Source: Oscillospiraceae bacterium
GTDB taxonomy: Bacteria > Bacillota > Clostridia > Oscillospirales > Oscillospiraceae
Reading direction: 5' to 3'
Assembly (NCBI GenBank): GCA_902775355.1
Contig: CACYLY010000015.1
Coordinates: 1-48,612 of the forward strand
DNA: 48,612 nucleotides
Each line of letters begins with the position of its first letter. The stretch's first letter is position 1. Positions 13,680-21,897 of this stretch are shown here, one piece after another. The position numbers and the translations under genes were made by a program. A model generated the notes under the pieces. It had not been told where the DNA came from, did no database searches, and saw only the letters and a program-made list of their open reading frames with translations.

Positions 13680-15617
13680 ATGAGCGAAAAATACACGTGC
13701 GTCTGCCCGTCTTGTCAGGGGCCTTTTGAAATGCAGAAAAGTGCAGATACTGCGTTTTGCCCGTATTGCGGAAACAAATTCGATCTAAACGAAGAGAACG
13801 CAACGCCCTTCCCATCGGTCAGCGAGGAAGCGCAGGATCCTTCGTCCTCTGCGGAAGAGAGCGGAAAGACCGAAACCATTCGAGCCGCACGGAAGCGGGG
13901 GAACTGGAAAAAGAACGCTATTTATGCATATGTCATCATTGTTCTTTTCCTGAGCTGGACAACGTTTTTGTTCTTCCGATTCGAGGCGGAAAGCAGATTG
14001 ATGCTGCTAAAAGCGGCCATTTTAGCGGTGACCTTGCCTTTGATGGGGCTGTTTTCTTGGCTCTATCTGAGGAAAGTCAGAAGAAGAGAGCAGAACGAGG
14101 CCGAAACAGAATCTGAAAAAACAGAAGGTTTCTTTGTAAAGCTCACCAAAAGGCCGTTGTTTAAGGTTGTTCTGGCATGGATCATTTACCTTGCGCTTAT
14201 CCTTTTGATGTTTTGGCTTGTCCCTTCCACCCCGAAGAGCGCAAATGAAAGCAGCCAGAACCTTCCGGCTGCCCAGGAAAAAACGGATCAAACTCCGGAA
14301 AAACAGAAAGAGGCTCCCAATAAACCGGAAGAATCAAAGCCGGAGGCGCCCGAAGCAGAAGAAACGAAAACTGCGGCTTCCGAAGAACCTGAGGAGACAC
14401 CGGCGATCCAAACCGTCAAACTGTATATCCATGTCCAATCCGATTTGAATCTTGCATTCAGCACATACGACATGGAGATCCTCTATGACGGAGAAGTCAT
14501 AGGAACCGTTAAGAACGGGGAACATTTTACCAAGCTGGTGGATGCGGAAGCGGGAAAGCACGAAATCATAGCCCGCAACGCGGAAAACGAGGAAACGTAT
14601 TCGAAAAAAACCATAGAAGTCAGGGAAGATTCCACTTTCAGGAGCCTTCTCAAACATGACAAGAGCAGCATTAGCTTTACGAACACTTCTACGAAAGCGG
14701 GCATCGCCGAAGCTTCCCTTGAAATGCCGAATGTGGAAGGGCAGAATCTCGCTGTTGCCTTGGAAAGCTTGAAAAAGATCGGCTTTGTAAATGTCGATTA
14801 TGAATCATCCGGAGTCATTTTAGATGCAAACAACTGGAGAGTTGTTCAGCAAGATGTGGCAGCGGGGACGGTTATGGACTGCAACGCCCGCATCCAATTG
14901 GAGTGCATTTCCCTGGACGACTTTTACAGCCAGCAATTCACCGGGAAAACGGTGAACGAGGTCCTTCGGCTGGGAAAGGAAATGGGAATAACGGTCAAGT
15001 TCGAGAACGAATCATGGAAGGACGTTACGGAAGAAGTCAACAAAATGAGCGAGGAGGAAAAGAATACCTGGATCGCAACCAAAGCACGGAAGGAAGCGTT
15101 TGAAACCTCTGCTATCGTAACGATCAAAAACCCCAAGGCCCCTACGCCGACGCCAGAACCGACAGCAACACCGAAGCCAAGCGCAACACCGAAGCCGACA
15201 ACAACACCGAAGCCGTCATCGACTCCTAAACCAGACAATCTCTATTATTCTACAAATAATAGAGAAAAAGCGAAAAAAGGCAATAGTGGAGTGTTTGCGT
15301 ATTGTCGAAGGGGTTCGCAGGTGTCTAATTACTATATTATTGACTTCGAATCAGGATATGTTTACTGGTTTTCTGAGGGAAGCGGGGAAAATACATGTGA
15401 TAGATTGAAGATTGAATCTGGCGACTTAAATTCGGTTCTTATTATTACCTACCACGTGGAGGGTGAAACGTGGTCAGAAGGACTGCATTTTAAATGGAAG
15501 AACATACCAGATACATTGATTGTCCAAGATCAAGATGGCTTCGAACTAGAATACAAACCGACAGATCTAGAGAAAGCAATCAAATTGAGAGATAAACTGA
15601 AAATCGTCGATTATTAA
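13680..15617 (+). CDS. Zinc-ribbon, three-helix membrane protein with PASTA-like domain and Pro-rich linker
   Basis: A 645-residue protein. Residues 7-30 are a zinc ribbon (CPSC at 9-12, CPYC at 27-30). Three membrane helices follow (about 80-100, 108-130 and 158-181). A Glu/Pro-rich linker leads to a PEGA-like beta domain (about 245-320) and a PASTA-like domain (about 348-412, MPNVEGQNLAVALESLKKIG). After another unknown module comes a TPKP hexapeptide repeat linker (about residues 485-520) and a distinct C-terminal domain of about 125 residues. The C-terminal third (from about 15240) is visibly more AT-rich with different codons, as if added from elsewhere. AGAAGGG precedes ATG 13680. The layout suggests envelope sensing; function unknown. 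Confidence 0.85.
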   Translation: MSEKYTCVCPSCQGPFEMQKSADTAFCPYCGNKFDLNEENATPFPSVSEEAQDPSSSAEESGKTETIRAARKRGNWKKNAIYAYVIIVLFLSWTTFLFFRFEAESRLMLLKAAILAVTLPLMGLFSWLYLRKVRRREQNEAETESEKTEGFFVKLTKRPLFKVVLAWIIYLALILLMFWLVPSTPKSANESSQNLPAAQEKTDQTPEKQKEAPNKPEESKPEAPEAEETKTAASEEPEETPAIQTVKLYIHVQSDLNLAFSTYDMEILYDGEVIGTVKNGEHFTKLVDAEAGKHEIIARNAENEETYSKKTIEVREDSTFRSLLKHDKSSISFTNTSTKAGIAEASLEMPNVEGQNLAVALESLKKIGFVNVDYESSGVILDANNWRVVQQDVAAGTVMDCNARIQLECISLDDFYSQQFTGKTVNEVLRLGKEMGITVKFENESWKDVTEEVNKMSEEEKNTWIATKARKEAFETSAIVTIKNPKAPTPTPEPTATPKPSATPKPTTTPKPSSTPKPDNLYYSTNNREKAKKGNSGVFAYCRRGSQVSNYYIIDFESGYVYWFSEGSGENTCDRLKIESGDLNSVLIITYHVEGETWSEGLHFKWKNIPDTLIVQDQDGFELEYKPTDLEKAIKLRDKLKIVDY

Positions 15618-15637
15618 TTAAGTATATATTGTAAAAA

Positions 15638-15670
15638 GGACGCAGGAAAATGAATCCCTGCGTCCTCTTT
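15638..15670 (+). terminator. Terminator after the PASTA protein gene
   Basis: GGACGCAGG (15638-15646) pairs with CCTGCGTCC (15657-15665), followed by TCTTT, 20 bases after the stop codon. Confidence 0.85.
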
Positions 15671-15977
15671 GAATGTGCGTTCTAAAAGGCTTGCGTCCAA
15701 GGCAAAGGCTCTGTTCGTCATCGTAATATTTCGCTGAACGGGAGGGGCAAGCCCCTCCCCTGCGGCGAAGGATGGATGTTTGTGCGAGACGAGGGGCGCG
15801 ACCATGTTTCTTTTGACACAAAGGTCGCCCCTACGGCGAAGGGCCGGGTACCCCGCGTAGGGAGCGATCCCTTGATCGCTCCGCGGACAGGGCACCTGCG
15901 CGAGACGACGGGCGACGGTCGGTCGCACCTACGGCGCAGGCTCTCCGGGTTTAGTGTTTTGAGACGGCCTTCGTTCT
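15671..15977. repeat. Repeat-module spacer, reverse-oriented relatives of the 587-865 cluster
   Basis: About 300 bases with no credible gene. Several short palindromes appear, each joined to CCTACGGCG or CCTGCGGCG: GGAGGGGCAAGCCCCTCC at about 15740-15757, GGGAGCGATCCCTTGATCGCTCC near 15858-15881, and GGTCGCCCCTACGGCG near 15821-15836. CCTACGGCG is the complement of the CGCCGTAGG found at 583-591, so this is the same repeat family in the opposite orientation. Confidence 0.65.
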
Positions 15978-16739
15978 TTACCGCAGGCCGAAGAAGGCCA
16001 GGATGCCGGCGATGACAAAGTCCATCTTCGCCGGGTCCAGGAAGCGGTGATCCGCCCCCTCCACCGGGATGCACTCGATCAGATTCTGGTCGGCGAAGGC
16101 CATGACCGCGTCGGGGGGCACCACCTCGTCCTTCGTCCCCTGGAAGATCAGGATGTCCTCCGCCAGGGGCAGGAAGTCCCGCTGCTGGATGTCCGCCTGC
16201 CGCAGGCTCTCCAGCAGGGCGCCGTCGATCTCCACCTTCCGGTCGAAGCCCACCTGAATGGGCTTGCCCCGCTCCAGGCGCTTCCGGTCCTCCTCGCTCA
16301 TGATGACGCCGGAGAGGACCCGATACATGCACACCGCCGGGCAGCGCAGGGCGACGCGCCGGAAGGGGTTTTCCTGCTCCGACAGGTATTTCAGGAACAG
16401 GTAGCCCCCGAAGCTGGTGGCGTAGGCATAGAGCGCCGCCTCCGGGAAGCGCTCCCGCAGCCAGGCGACGGCCAGGCGCAGGTAACGGTCACAGTCTTCC
16501 AGGCGCAGGAGCTTGCGGACATCGTCCCCGTGGCAGGGCCAGTTGAAGGTCATGAGCACGCAGCCCTTGTTCTTTTCCAGCATGCGCCGGGCAAAGCGCT
16601 CCGCCGCCCGGTTGTCCTTGTGGCCGCCGAAGCCGTGGCCGAAGAGCACGGCGCTGCGTACCTGCGAAAGCTCGTCATAGTAGAGCTTGCAGCGGATGCT
16701 GCAGCCCTCGGCGTTGATGTTGAAATATTTATCCGTCAT
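15978..16739 (-). CDS. Alpha/beta hydrolase
   Basis: A 253-residue serine hydrolase. The oxyanion-hole segment GHGFGGHKDN is near residues 34-43; the nucleophile elbow appears as ATSFGG, the acid as GTKDEVVPP and the catalytic His in VEGADHRFLDP. The elbow has Ala in place of the first Gly of GxSxG. The shape is like cinnamoyl/feruloyl esterases and bacterial peptidase-like hydrolases. It starts 6 bases after the araR stop codon on the same strand and probably shares its transcript. That context makes removal of acyl groups from arabinose-containing oligosaccharides a reasonable inference, not a demonstrated role. The binding site upstream of the ATG is weak (GAGAAG), suggesting translation coupled to araR. 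Confidence 0.85.
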   Translation of the reverse strand: MTDKYFNINAEGCSIRCKLYYDELSQVRSAVLFGHGFGGHKDNRAAERFARRMLEKNKGCVLMTFNWPCHGDDVRKLLRLEDCDRYLRLAVAWLRERFPEAALYAYATSFGGYLFLKYLSEQENPFRRVALRCPAVCMYRVLSGVIMSEEDRKRLERGKPIQVGFDRKVEIDGALLESLRQADIQQRDFLPLAEDILIFQGTKDEVVPPDAVMAFADQNLIECIPVEGADHRFLDPAKMDFVIAGILAFFGLR

Positions 16740-16745
16740 GGCTTC

Positions 16746-17810
16746 TCAGCTGCTTTCTTTTTCCGATAAAAACCAGGGCGCCAGCTGGGACGCGCAGCTC
16801 TCCCCCCGCAGATGCCGGAAGAGCAGCTCCGCGGCCAGGCGGCCCACGTTGTACTGCCGGTGGGAGAGGGAGGTGATCCTGGGCTTGCTCATCTCGCTGT
16901 ACTGGCTGTCGTCAAAGCTGACCACCGCCAGATCCCCGGGCACGGCGATCCCCCTCTCGGTGAGATAGGAGACCAGCCGGGAGGCGATCTCGTCGTTGTA
17001 GCAGACCACGGCGCTGCAGGAGGCCGTGAGCCTGCCCGCCCAGTCCCGGACATAGCTGTCCACCAGGAAGCGCTCCTTCTGGTCCGTGCTGTACCAGAGG
17101 ATCTGGTCGTCCTCCACGGACAGGGCGTGCTCCTGCATGGCTTCCAGATAGCCGGCAAAGCGCTGCCGCCCCTGCAGGTCGTCGTACTTGAAGATCCCGG
17201 CGATCTTCCGGTGGCCCTTCTGATAGAGATAGTCCACCAGCATCCGTCCGCCGCCGCAGTTGTCGTCCAGAACGGAGAGAGTGTCGGGCAGCTGCTCGTA
17301 ATTGCCGTGCATGAACACCAGCGGGATCCCCCGGTCGATCAGCTTCTGATAGAGCTTGATGTTGGGATTGGGAAGTCCCGTCTTGGTGCCCTCCACCAGC
17401 ACGCCGTCCAGATGCTCCATCTCCAGCAGCGTCAGCAGGATCTTCCGCTCGCTGGCGAACTGGTTCCGGGTGGCGAACAGCAGAGGGGCGCTGTTGTTTT
17501 CCGAACAGACGGCCTCGATCTCCCGCAGGATGCTGGGAAAGATATAGTCGCTGATATAGGTGGTGACCACGGCGATGGAGAGCCTGCGGCCCGCCGCCGG
17601 CTCCTTCCGTTCCCGGATATGGGAGCCGCTGCCCTGCCGCCGGTCGATCAGCCGCTCCGCCTCCAGCAGGGAGAGCGCCTGCCGCACCGTCTGCCGGCTG
17701 ACCTGATACTGGGCGCAGAGCGCCTGCTCCGTGGGCAGGGTCCGGGAGTATTTCCCCTCCAGGATGCCGGCCCGCAGCGCGTCGGCGACCATCTGATACT
17801 TCGGATTCAT
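16746..17810 (-). CDS. araR: Arabinose operon repressor, GntR-type HTH with LacI-type sensor
   Basis: A 354-residue regulator. Residues 1-70 are a GntR winged helix (LPTEQALCAQYQVSRQTVRQ, then LIDRRQGSGSHI). Residues 78-354 are a LacI/periplasmic-binding-like sensor (IAVVTTYISDYIFPSILREIE; GDLAVVSFDDSQYSEMSKP). That chimeric build is characteristic of AraR of Bacillus and relatives, which represses arabinose genes until L-arabinose binds. It is divergent from a complete arabinose transport and catabolism operon, which fits exactly. A TTGAAA-17-TATAAT promoter flanked by 10-bp inverted repeats lies upstream and a TTGTTCGTACAA palindrome near the divergent promoter. Confidence 0.93.
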   Translation of the reverse strand: MNPKYQMVADALRAGILEGKYSRTLPTEQALCAQYQVSRQTVRQALSLLEAERLIDRRQGSGSHIRERKEPAAGRRLSIAVVTTYISDYIFPSILREIEAVCSENNSAPLLFATRNQFASERKILLTLLEMEHLDGVLVEGTKTGLPNPNIKLYQKLIDRGIPLVFMHGNYEQLPDTLSVLDDNCGGGRMLVDYLYQKGHRKIAGIFKYDDLQGRQRFAGYLEAMQEHALSVEDDQILWYSTDQKERFLVDSYVRDWAGRLTASCSAVVCYNDEIASRLVSYLTERGIAVPGDLAVVSFDDSQYSEMSKPRITSLSHRQYNVGRLAAELLFRHLRGESCASQLAPWFLSEKESS

Positions 17811-17857
17811 GGCGACACTTCCGTTCTGTCGTTTCTGACTTGGTTTCCCTCGTTTCC

Positions 17858-17901
17858 GATTTGTATTATATGCAGAAACCGATCAAGTTTCAATACAAAT
17901 C
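17858..17901 (-). promoter_or_regulatory. araR: araR promoter flanked by inverted operator-like half sites
   Basis: On the minus strand TTGAAA (17888-17893), 17-bp spacer and TATAAT (17865-17870). GATTTGTATT (17858-17867) and AATACAAATC (17892-17901) are exact inverted repeats that bracket the promoter and resemble AraR half sites (ATTTGTA). Another such half site, AATTTGTATC, lies near 18044. Confidence 0.7.
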
Positions 17902-18109
17902 TTTTGTGAAAGCGCCGGAATCCGGAATTCATCCGTATATCCGTGCCGGGTCTTGTGCAAAGCAACGAAAAATGCGGCCGCTTCAAGCTGGCAGATCCGT
18001 ACATAAAACGGCGGATTTTATACGAATTTTGCAACTTTATCCGAATTTGTATCTGTCGTTTTAAAGAATCAAAAAAATTTGTGTTGTTCAATGGGCCGTT
18101 TTTTATTTT

Positions 18110-18153
18110 TTGTTCGTACAACTGTTGATTTTCTCGTGATTTGGCGGTATTAT
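18110..18153 (+). promoter_or_regulatory. Arabinose operon promoter and AraR operator
   Basis: The near-palindrome TTGTTCGTACAA (18110-18121) matches the TTGT-N-CG-N-ACAA shape of AraR boxes. It is followed by TTGATT (18125-18130), 17-bp spacer and TATTAT (18148-18153). The operator touches the -35 box, so bound AraR would block RNA polymerase. Confidence 0.75.
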
Positions 18154-18217
18154 ATCCGTGGACAGTCCGAACATGATCGGACAAAAAAAGGAAAAAATGA
18201 GAAAGAGGTAAAAAGCT

Positions 18218-19207
18218 ATGCGTAAACTGTTTGCTCTGCTCCTGGCTCTGGCAATGATCCTCGCTCTGGCCGCCTGCGGCAACACCGAAGCCGCGAAGGA
18301 CGACGGCCTGATCAAGGTCGGCATCATCAACCTGGACCCCTCCGAGTCCGGCTACCGTCAGGCCAACGTCAAGAACCTGCAGGACACCTTCACCAAGGAG
18401 AACGGCTATGACGCCACCTTCGTGACCGCCCCCACCGCCGACAAGCAGCTGGAGGCTGCCAGAGGCTTCATCACCGCCGGTGTGAAGTACATCCTGGTTT
18501 CCGCCGCTGAGACCACCGGCTGGGACGAGGTCCTGAAAGAGGCCAAGGAAGCCGGCATCACCGTGCTGCTGTTCGACCGCATGATCGAGTGCGATCCCAG
18601 CCTGTACACCGCCGCCGTCGTCTCCGACATGCGCAAGGAAGGCGAGACCGCCGTTGCCTGGCTGGAGAGCCTGAACCTCCCCGAGTACAAGATCCTGCAC
18701 ATCCAGGGCCAGCTGGGCTCCGCCGCTCAGATCGGCCGCAGCGACCCCCTGACCGAGAAGTGCGCTGCCGACCCCAACTGGACCATCGTCCGTGAAGGCA
18801 CCGGCGGCGACAGCTGGAGCGCCGACGAGGCCAAGAAGATCGCCCAGGCTGCCATCGACGCCGGCGAAGAGTTCAACATCGTCTATGCCGAGAACGACGG
18901 CATGGCGCAGGGCGTTGTCGAGGCTCTGGACGCTGCCGGTATCACCCACGGCGTGAACGGCGACGTCATCATCATGGGCTTCGACTGCAACAAGTGGGCT
19001 CTGGAGAAGCTTCTGGCCGGTGAATGGAACTACGACGGTCAGTGCAGCCCCTTCCAGGCTGTCGAGCTTGACAAGATGATCAAGACCCTGGAGGCCGGCG
19101 GCAAGATCGAAGGCCTGAACGAGCTCAATCAGATCATCTCCGAGGAGAAGGGCTTCGACGCCAAGACCATCACCCAGGCCGACATTGACACCTACGGCCT
19201 CGGCTGA
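18218..19207 (+). CDS. Sugar ABC transporter substrate-binding lipoprotein (arabinose/furanose type)
   Basis: A 329-residue lipoprotein that captures sugar outside the cell. The signal peptide ends in the lipobox LALAAC with Cys20 as lipid anchor. The mature part is a periplasmic-binding-protein fold like YtfQ: ESGYRQANVKN, then ADKQLEAARGFITAGVKYIL, TTGWDEVLKEAKEAGI and VYAENDGMAQGVVEAL. AGAGGT precedes the ATG. Codon use is very uniform (ATC, AAC, CTG, GGC), as in highly expressed genes. It leads an operon with one double ATPase and two permeases, the YtfQRT-YjfF arrangement used for furanose sugars, followed by araABD. L-arabinose or arabinofuranose is thus the probable ligand. A hairpin after the stop may raise its level over the other subunits. 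Confidence 0.9.
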   Translation: MRKLFALLLALAMILALAACGNTEAAKDDGLIKVGIINLDPSESGYRQANVKNLQDTFTKENGYDATFVTAPTADKQLEAARGFITAGVKYILVSAAETTGWDEVLKEAKEAGITVLLFDRMIECDPSLYTAAVVSDMRKEGETAVAWLESLNLPEYKILHIQGQLGSAAQIGRSDPLTEKCAADPNWTIVREGTGGDSWSADEAKKIAQAAIDAGEEFNIVYAENDGMAQGVVEALDAAGITHGVNGDVIIMGFDCNKWALEKLLAGEWNYDGQCSPFQAVELDKMIKTLEAGGKIEGLNELNQIISEEKGFDAKTITQADIDTYGLG

Positions 19208-19252
19208 TTCCTTCCCCGGGAAAGCGAAAGCACCATAAGGTAAATGAACAGC

Positions 19253-19300
19253 GCGGTGTGGAGAAGTGGAGCGATCCGCGATCCACACCGCATTCTTTTA
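19253..19300 (+). terminator. Partial terminator between binding protein and ATPase genes
   Basis: GCGGTGTGG (19253-19261) pairs with CCACACCGC (19283-19291), followed by ATTCTTTTAG. Such a leaky hairpin is common after binding-protein genes and lowers expression of the downstream membrane subunits. Confidence 0.75.
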
Positions 19301-19322
19301 GAGTAGAACAGGAGATGAACGG

Positions 19323-20837
19323 ATGGAAGACGGAATCGTTCTGACCATGCGCGGGATCTGCAAAGCCTTCCCGGGCGTGAAGGCCCTGAACAACGTGGAT
19401 TTCACCCTGCGCAAGGGAGAGATCCACGCGCTGATGGGCGAAAACGGGGCCGGCAAATCCACGCTGATCAAGGTGCTGACAGGCGTCTACGAGAAGGACG
19501 CCGGCAGCATCGCCATCGAGGGCTGCGACGGAGAGGCGAAGATCCACTCCCCCCAGCAGGCCCAGGACATCGGCATCAGCACGGTGTATCAGGAAATCAC
19601 GCTTTGCCCGAACCTGACCGTGGCGGAGAATATGTTTATCGGCAGAGGCAAGGGCGCGATCGTCCATTGGAAGGAGTATGAGAAGCGGGCCGACGAGATC
19701 CTGAAGAGTCTGGGCATCCCCGCCCGGGCCAACCAGGAGCTGTCCCGCTGCTCCCTGGCCGTGCAGCAGATGGTGGCCATCGCCCGGGCCGTGGACATGA
19801 ACTGCAAGGTGCTGATCCTGGACGAGCCCACCTCCTCCCTGGACGACAAGGAGGTGGCCAGGCTTTTCCAGCTCATGCGCGACCTGAAAGCAAAGGGCGT
19901 GGGCATCATCTTCGTCACCCACTTCCTGGAGCAGGTCTATCAGGTCAGCGACCGGATCACCGTGCTGCGCAACGGCGAGCTGGTGGGCGAATACGAGGTG
20001 GAAAAGCTGCCCCAGGTGGAGCTGGTGGCCAAGATGATGGGCAAGAGCCTGGACGATCTGGCCGAGCTGGAGCGCATCGGGCAGAAGGGCGCCGTCTCCG
20101 ACAACTGCGTCTACGAAGCAGCCGCGCTCTCCAGCAGCGAGTGCAGACCCTTTGACTTTCACATCCGGGGCGGCGAGGTGAACGGCTTCACCGGCCTGCT
20201 GGGCTCTGGCCGCAGCGAGAGCGTCCGGGCCATCTTCGGGGCGGACCGGGTCACCGGCGGCAAGGTCCGGGTCCGGGGAAAGGACGTGCGCATCAACAAG
20301 CCCCACGACGCCATGAAAAACGGCATCGGCTATCTGCCGGAGGACCGGAAGCGGGACGGCATCATCGCCGATCTCTCCGTGCGGGACAACATCATCCTGG
20401 CCCTGCAGGTCATTCAGGGCATGAATCATCCCATTTCCCGGGCGAAGGCAGAGGCCTTTGCCGACGAATACATCGCGGCGCTGCAGATCAAGACGGCGTC
20501 GCAGGACACGCCCATCAAGTCCCTCTCCGGCGGCAACCAGCAGAAGGTCATCCTGGCCCGCTGGCTGCTGACCCATCCCCAGTACCTGATCCTGGACGAG
20601 CCCACCCGCGGCATCGACGTGGGCACCAAGGCCGAGATCCAGAAGCTGGTGCTGAAGCTGGCGGAGGAGGGCATGAGCATCACCTTCATTTCCTCCGAGG
20701 TCGAGGAAATGCTGCGCACCTGTTCCCGGCTGATCGTCATGCGCGACCGGAAGATCGTGGGCGAGCTCAGCGGCGACGACCTGACCCAGGCGCAGGTCAT
20801 GAAGACCATTGCGGGAGGCGAACAGACAGATGAGTAA
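19323..20837 (+). CDS. Sugar ABC transporter ATP-binding protein with two ATPase domains
   Basis: A 504-residue ATPase of the carbohydrate-uptake-2 class. The first domain has Walker A GENGAGKST (about 41-49) and Walker B VLILDEPTSSLD; its signature is degenerate (LSRCSLAVQQ rather than LSGGxxQ). The second has a degenerate Walker A (GLLGSGRSES) and a full signature LSGGNQQKV with YLILDEPTRGID. This asymmetry is normal for MglA/RbsA/YtfR-type proteins. AGGAGATGAACGG provides the ribosome binding site. It energises the two permeases encoded next and overlaps the first by 8 bases. Confidence 0.95.
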   Translation: MEDGIVLTMRGICKAFPGVKALNNVDFTLRKGEIHALMGENGAGKSTLIKVLTGVYEKDAGSIAIEGCDGEAKIHSPQQAQDIGISTVYQEITLCPNLTVAENMFIGRGKGAIVHWKEYEKRADEILKSLGIPARANQELSRCSLAVQQMVAIARAVDMNCKVLILDEPTSSLDDKEVARLFQLMRDLKAKGVGIIFVTHFLEQVYQVSDRITVLRNGELVGEYEVEKLPQVELVAKMMGKSLDDLAELERIGQKGAVSDNCVYEAAALSSSECRPFDFHIRGGEVNGFTGLLGSGRSESVRAIFGADRVTGGKVRVRGKDVRINKPHDAMKNGIGYLPEDRKRDGIIADLSVRDNIILALQVIQGMNHPISRAKAEAFADEYIAALQIKTASQDTPIKSLSGGNQQKVILARWLLTHPQYLILDEPTRGIDVGTKAEIQKLVLKLAEEGMSITFISSEVEEMLRTCSRLIVMRDRKIVGELSGDDLTQAQVMKTIAGGEQTDE

Positions 20838-21897
20838 AAAGAAAAACGGCTCCTCCGGCCTGGGGCAGCTGCTGATCCCGCTGATCGCCCTGGGCATCCT
20901 GGTCCTGTTCAATCTGTTCCGTGATATCAGCTTCTTCTCGATCACCCTGCGGGTGAACAACAGCGGCAACATCGTGCTGGCGGGAAACCTGATCAGCATC
21001 ATCGACAACGCCAGCGAGCTGGCCATCATCGCCATGGGCATGACCCTGGTGACGGCGGCCTGCGGCGGGCAGGACATCTCCGTGGGCGCGGTCGCCGCCA
21101 TCTCCGGCGCGGTGCTGGTGAAGGTCCTGCAGGCCCTGGGCGGCATCACCCCGCTGAGCATGCTGCTGGCCTTTCTGGCCGCCACCCTGGTGACCATCCT
21201 CTTCAAGCTTTTTAACGGCACCCTGGTGGCCGTGTTCCGGATCCAGCCCATGATCGCGACCCTGATCCTCTTTTCCTGCGGCCGCTCCATCGCCTACTGG
21301 ATCAACGGCGACGCCACCCCGCAGCTCTACGCCCCCATCATCGATTCCATCGGCAAGACCATCCCCGGCATCCCCATCCCCACCCCGATTTTCGCGGTGC
21401 TGCTGATGGGCCTGCTGCTGATCCTGCTGTTCCGCTTCACCAGCCTGCGGCTCTACACCCAGTCCGTGGGCATCAACCAGGGCGCGGCCCGGCTCAACGG
21501 CATCAACCCCACCACCGTCAAGCTCATCAGCTTCGTGATCCTGGGCGTCTGCGTGTCCGTAGCGGCTCTCCTCGGCGTATGCCGCATGCACCAGCTCAAT
21601 CACAAAAATCTGCTGGTGGACATCGAGATGGACGCCATCCTGGCGGTGGCCATCGGCGGCAACAGTCTGGGCGGCGGCAAGTTCAAGCTGATCGGCAGCA
21701 TTCTGGGCGCCTACATCATCCAGATGCTGACCACCACCCTCTACGCCATGAACGTAAACCCGGTCAACATCAAGGCCTACAAGGCCATCGTCATCATCCT
21801 CATCGTGGTGGCCGGCTCCCCCGTGATCAAGAGGGGGCTCACTGCCCTCTGGAAAAAGCTGCGGACGAACAAGGCGCAGACCGAGGGGGTGAACTGA
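20830..21897 (+). CDS. Sugar ABC transporter permease 1
   Basis: A 355-residue membrane protein of the BPD_transp_2 family with about 8-10 helices. It begins MSKKKNGSSGLGQLLIPLIA. The family signature is visible in ISVGAVAAISG near the second helix and in the cytoplasmic loop MDAILAVAIGGNSLGGGKFKLIGSILGA, split here for reading, which contacts the ATPase. The start at 20830 is supported by GGGAGG ten bases upstream and overlaps the ATPase stop. It forms a heterodimer with the next permease, like YtfT with YjfF. Confidence 0.92.
   Translation: MSKKKNGSSGLGQLLIPLIALGILVLFNLFRDISFFSITLRVNNSGNIVLAGNLISIIDNASELAIIAMGMTLVTAACGGQDISVGAVAAISGAVLVKVLQALGGITPLSMLLAFLAATLVTILFKLFNGTLVAVFRIQPMIATLILFSCGRSIAYWINGDATPQLYAPIIDSIGKTIPGIPIPTPIFAVLLMGLLLILLFRFTSLRLYTQSVGINQGAARLNGINPTTVKLISFVILGVCVSVAALLGVCRMHQLNHKNLLVDIEMDAILAVAIGGNSLGGGKFKLIGSILGAYIIQMLTTTLYAMNVNPVNIKAYKAIVIILIVVAGSPVIKRGLTALWKKLRTNKAQTEGVN

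Noticed and set aside
15165-15235. CRISPR-like short tandem repeats
   Set aside because: The repeats are in-frame TPKP codons inside a gene, with no spacers and no cas genes.
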